Source: Chloroflexota bacterium (GTDB lineage Bacteria; Chloroflexota; Limnocylindria; Limnocylindrales; CSP1-4). From it: a stretch of 64,000 nucleotides of DNA. The position numbers and the translations under genes are program-made. The notes below the pieces were generated by a model that had not been told where the DNA came from, ran no database searches, and saw only the letters and a list, made by a program, of their open reading frames with translations. Below are positions 62,973 to 64,000 of the stretch, in pieces. Every line of letters starts with the position of its first letter. The first letter of the stretch is position 1. The stretch is from positions 43,100 to 107,099 of the forward strand of contig JACPOS010000003.1 in NCBI GenBank assembly GCA_016191395.1, in the 5' to 3' direction.

Positions 62973-64000
62973 TCAGACCGCCAGCGCCACCGGCGGATTG
63001 CTCGACGGCGGGCGCCACCGGGCGGCTTCCTCCAGGTGCTCGATCTCGACGGAGTCCGAACCGGCAAGATCCGCAACGGTCCTGGCGACCCGAAGCAGGC
63101 GTTCCGTTCCGCGCCCACTGAGGTGCTCCGAATCGGCGAGATCGGAAAGTCGCCGGCTCGTCACGGACTCGAGGTGCGCAATGGCACGCAACGCTCGGCC
63201 GCTGACGCGCGAGTTCAGCCGGTTTCCCGGTCTGCCGAGTTGTCTGGCCCGCGCCGCCGCGATCCTTGCGGCGACCGCCGATGACGGCTCCGGATCCGGA
63301 CCGCCGACCAGCGTCGCGGCCTTCATGCGGGCGAGCGTGACCCAGATGTCGATCCGGTCGCGGAGCGGCCCCGAGATCCTGCCGACATAGCGCTCCGGCA
63401 CGCCCTGGGCGCACTGGCATCGACCCTCGTCCCCGTAGTGACCGCATGGACACGGGTTCGTCGCCGCGACCAGCTGGAACCGTGCCGGCAGCGTGGCCGA
63501 GCCCGAGGCCCGGGCGATGGACACGCGGCCATCCTCGAGCGGCTGGCGGAGCGCCTCGAGCACATCCCGCGAGAACTCGGCCAGCTCGTCCAGGAAGAGG
63601 ACGCCGCCGTCCGCGCGCGTGACCTCGCCGGGCACCGGCCCGCGGCCGCCACCCACGATCGCCGCATACGAGCTGGTGTGGTGCGGGCTCCGGAACGGCG
63701 GCGTCCGGACCAGGGCGTGCAGCGGACCCTCCCCGGAGACGGAGGCCACGATCGTTGCCGCGAGCGCCTGCTCGCCCGAGAGCTGCGGCAGGAGCGCTGG
63801 GATCGTCCGGGCGAGCATCGTCTTGCCAGTGCCGGGTGGCCCGATCATCAGGAACCCGTGACCGCCCGCGAGCGCCACCTCCAGCGCGCGTCGTGCCTCC
63901 ATCTGTCCGCGGACCTCCGACAGGTCCGGGATCGGGGCCGGGTCGGCGAGGATTGGCCCCGCAGGTGCCGTGGATGCGGATCCACCGAGGGCAAGCTCCA
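62973..64000 (-). CDS. comM: ComM/YifB Mg-chelatase-like AAA+ ATPase, 5' truncated by window
   Basis: A partial gene: the frame stays open to 64000, so the N-terminal (lon-protease-like) part lies outside. Seen: P-loop FLMIGPPGTGKTMLARTIP, RSPHHTSSYAAIVGGG, LFLDELAEFSRDVLEALRQP (Walker B), NPCPCGHYGDEGRCQCA zinc-binding cysteines and DRIDIWVTLARM. ComM is a hexameric helicase extending recombination during natural transformation; pairing with dprA supports this. Confidence 0.93.
   Translation of the reverse strand, partial: ELALGGSASTAPAGPILADPAPIPDLSEVRGQMEARRALEVALAGGHGFLMIGPPGTGKTMLARTIPALLPQLSGEQALAATIVASVSGEGPLHALVRTPPFRSPHHTSSYAAIVGGGRGPVPGEVTRADGGVLFLDELAEFSRDVLEALRQPLEDGRVSIARASGSATLPARFQLVAATNPCPCGHYGDEGRCQCAQGVPERYVGRISGPLRDRIDIWVTLARMKAATLVGGPDPEPSSAVAARIAAARARQLGRPGNRLNSRVSGRALRAIAHLESVTSRRLSDLADSEHLSGRGTERLLRVARTVADLAGSDSVEIEHLEEAARWRPPSSNPPVALAV

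Noticed and set aside
1..64000. CRISPR arrays, toxin-antitoxin pairs, rRNA operons
   Set aside because: No regularly spaced repeats, cas genes, known toxin pairs or rRNA sequence were seen on either strand.

Overview
This 64 kb window is very GC-rich, densely packed chromosomal DNA (estimated near 70% GC by eye) and looks almost entirely housekeeping. The gene complement is that of a bacterium with ordinary peptidoglycan: murE, murJ, two Fem-type branching enzymes, mltG, dxs, a PGM1-like ATP-grasp protein, and an alaS-linked FtsA-like ATPase plus baseplate-J-like membrane protein. Together these suggest an uncultured high-GC Chloroflexota lineage (Limnocylindria-like). That placement is inference from gene content; no rRNA gene is present to settle it.

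Layout. 0.1-3.2 kb (+): an AfsR/BTAD regulator with NB-ARC and TPR regions, preceded by a possible lipoprotein remnant. 3.2-5.9 kb (-): tetR-ABC ATPase-ABC-2 permease operon. 5.9-17 kb (-): dxs-tlyA-nadK-recN-xerD-PH/SHOCT protein-M50 protease-HD protein-scpA-scpB-rluB, mostly with start/stop overlaps, covering isoprenoid precursors, rRNA modification, NAD(P), recombination and chromosome condensation. 17.0-17.4 kb: a 168-bp MITE-like element. 17.4-21.2 kb (-): padR-ABC ATPase-FtsX-like permease, with a perfect palindromic operator between it and a divergent, frameshifted cupin gene. 21.7-23.4 kb (-): xseA-small membrane ORF-xseB, divergent from a PGM1-like ATP-grasp ligase (+), which converges on efp. 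25.5-35.3 kb (-): alaS-membrane protein-FtsA-like ATPase-baseplate-J-like membrane protein-ruvX-mltG-pepP. 35.3-38.1 kb (-): nifS/iscS-mnmA plus two small membrane proteins. 38.2-44.1 kb: repeat-rich spacer, HTH protein, DUF1624-type acyltransferase, typA, MobA-like protein (+), membrane protein. 44.1-49.3 kb: aspS-EamA transporter (-), DsrE-like protein and methyltransferase-like protein (+), hisS (-). 49.3-58.8 kb (-): small ORF, rel, GyrI-like protein, then xerC-murJ-femX-femX-murE. 58.8-64 kb (-): comM (cut by the window end)-dprA, a 101-aa protein, topA.

The most striking global signal is in translation and transcription starts. Genes inside operons are linked by ATGA/GTGA overlaps. Genes that head transcription units often have a TANNNT -10 hexamer only 6-10 nt before the start codon, with no Shine-Dalgarno, which predicts leaderless mRNAs. 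In two divergent pairs (xseA/PGM1-like, aspS/dsrE-like) the two -10 hexamers overlap on opposite strands. A minority of genes (BTAD regulator, padR, cupin, PH protein, dsrE-like, gyrI-like) have clear GGAGG-type sites instead. No tRNA, rRNA, CRISPR array, prophage or transposase gene was recognised.
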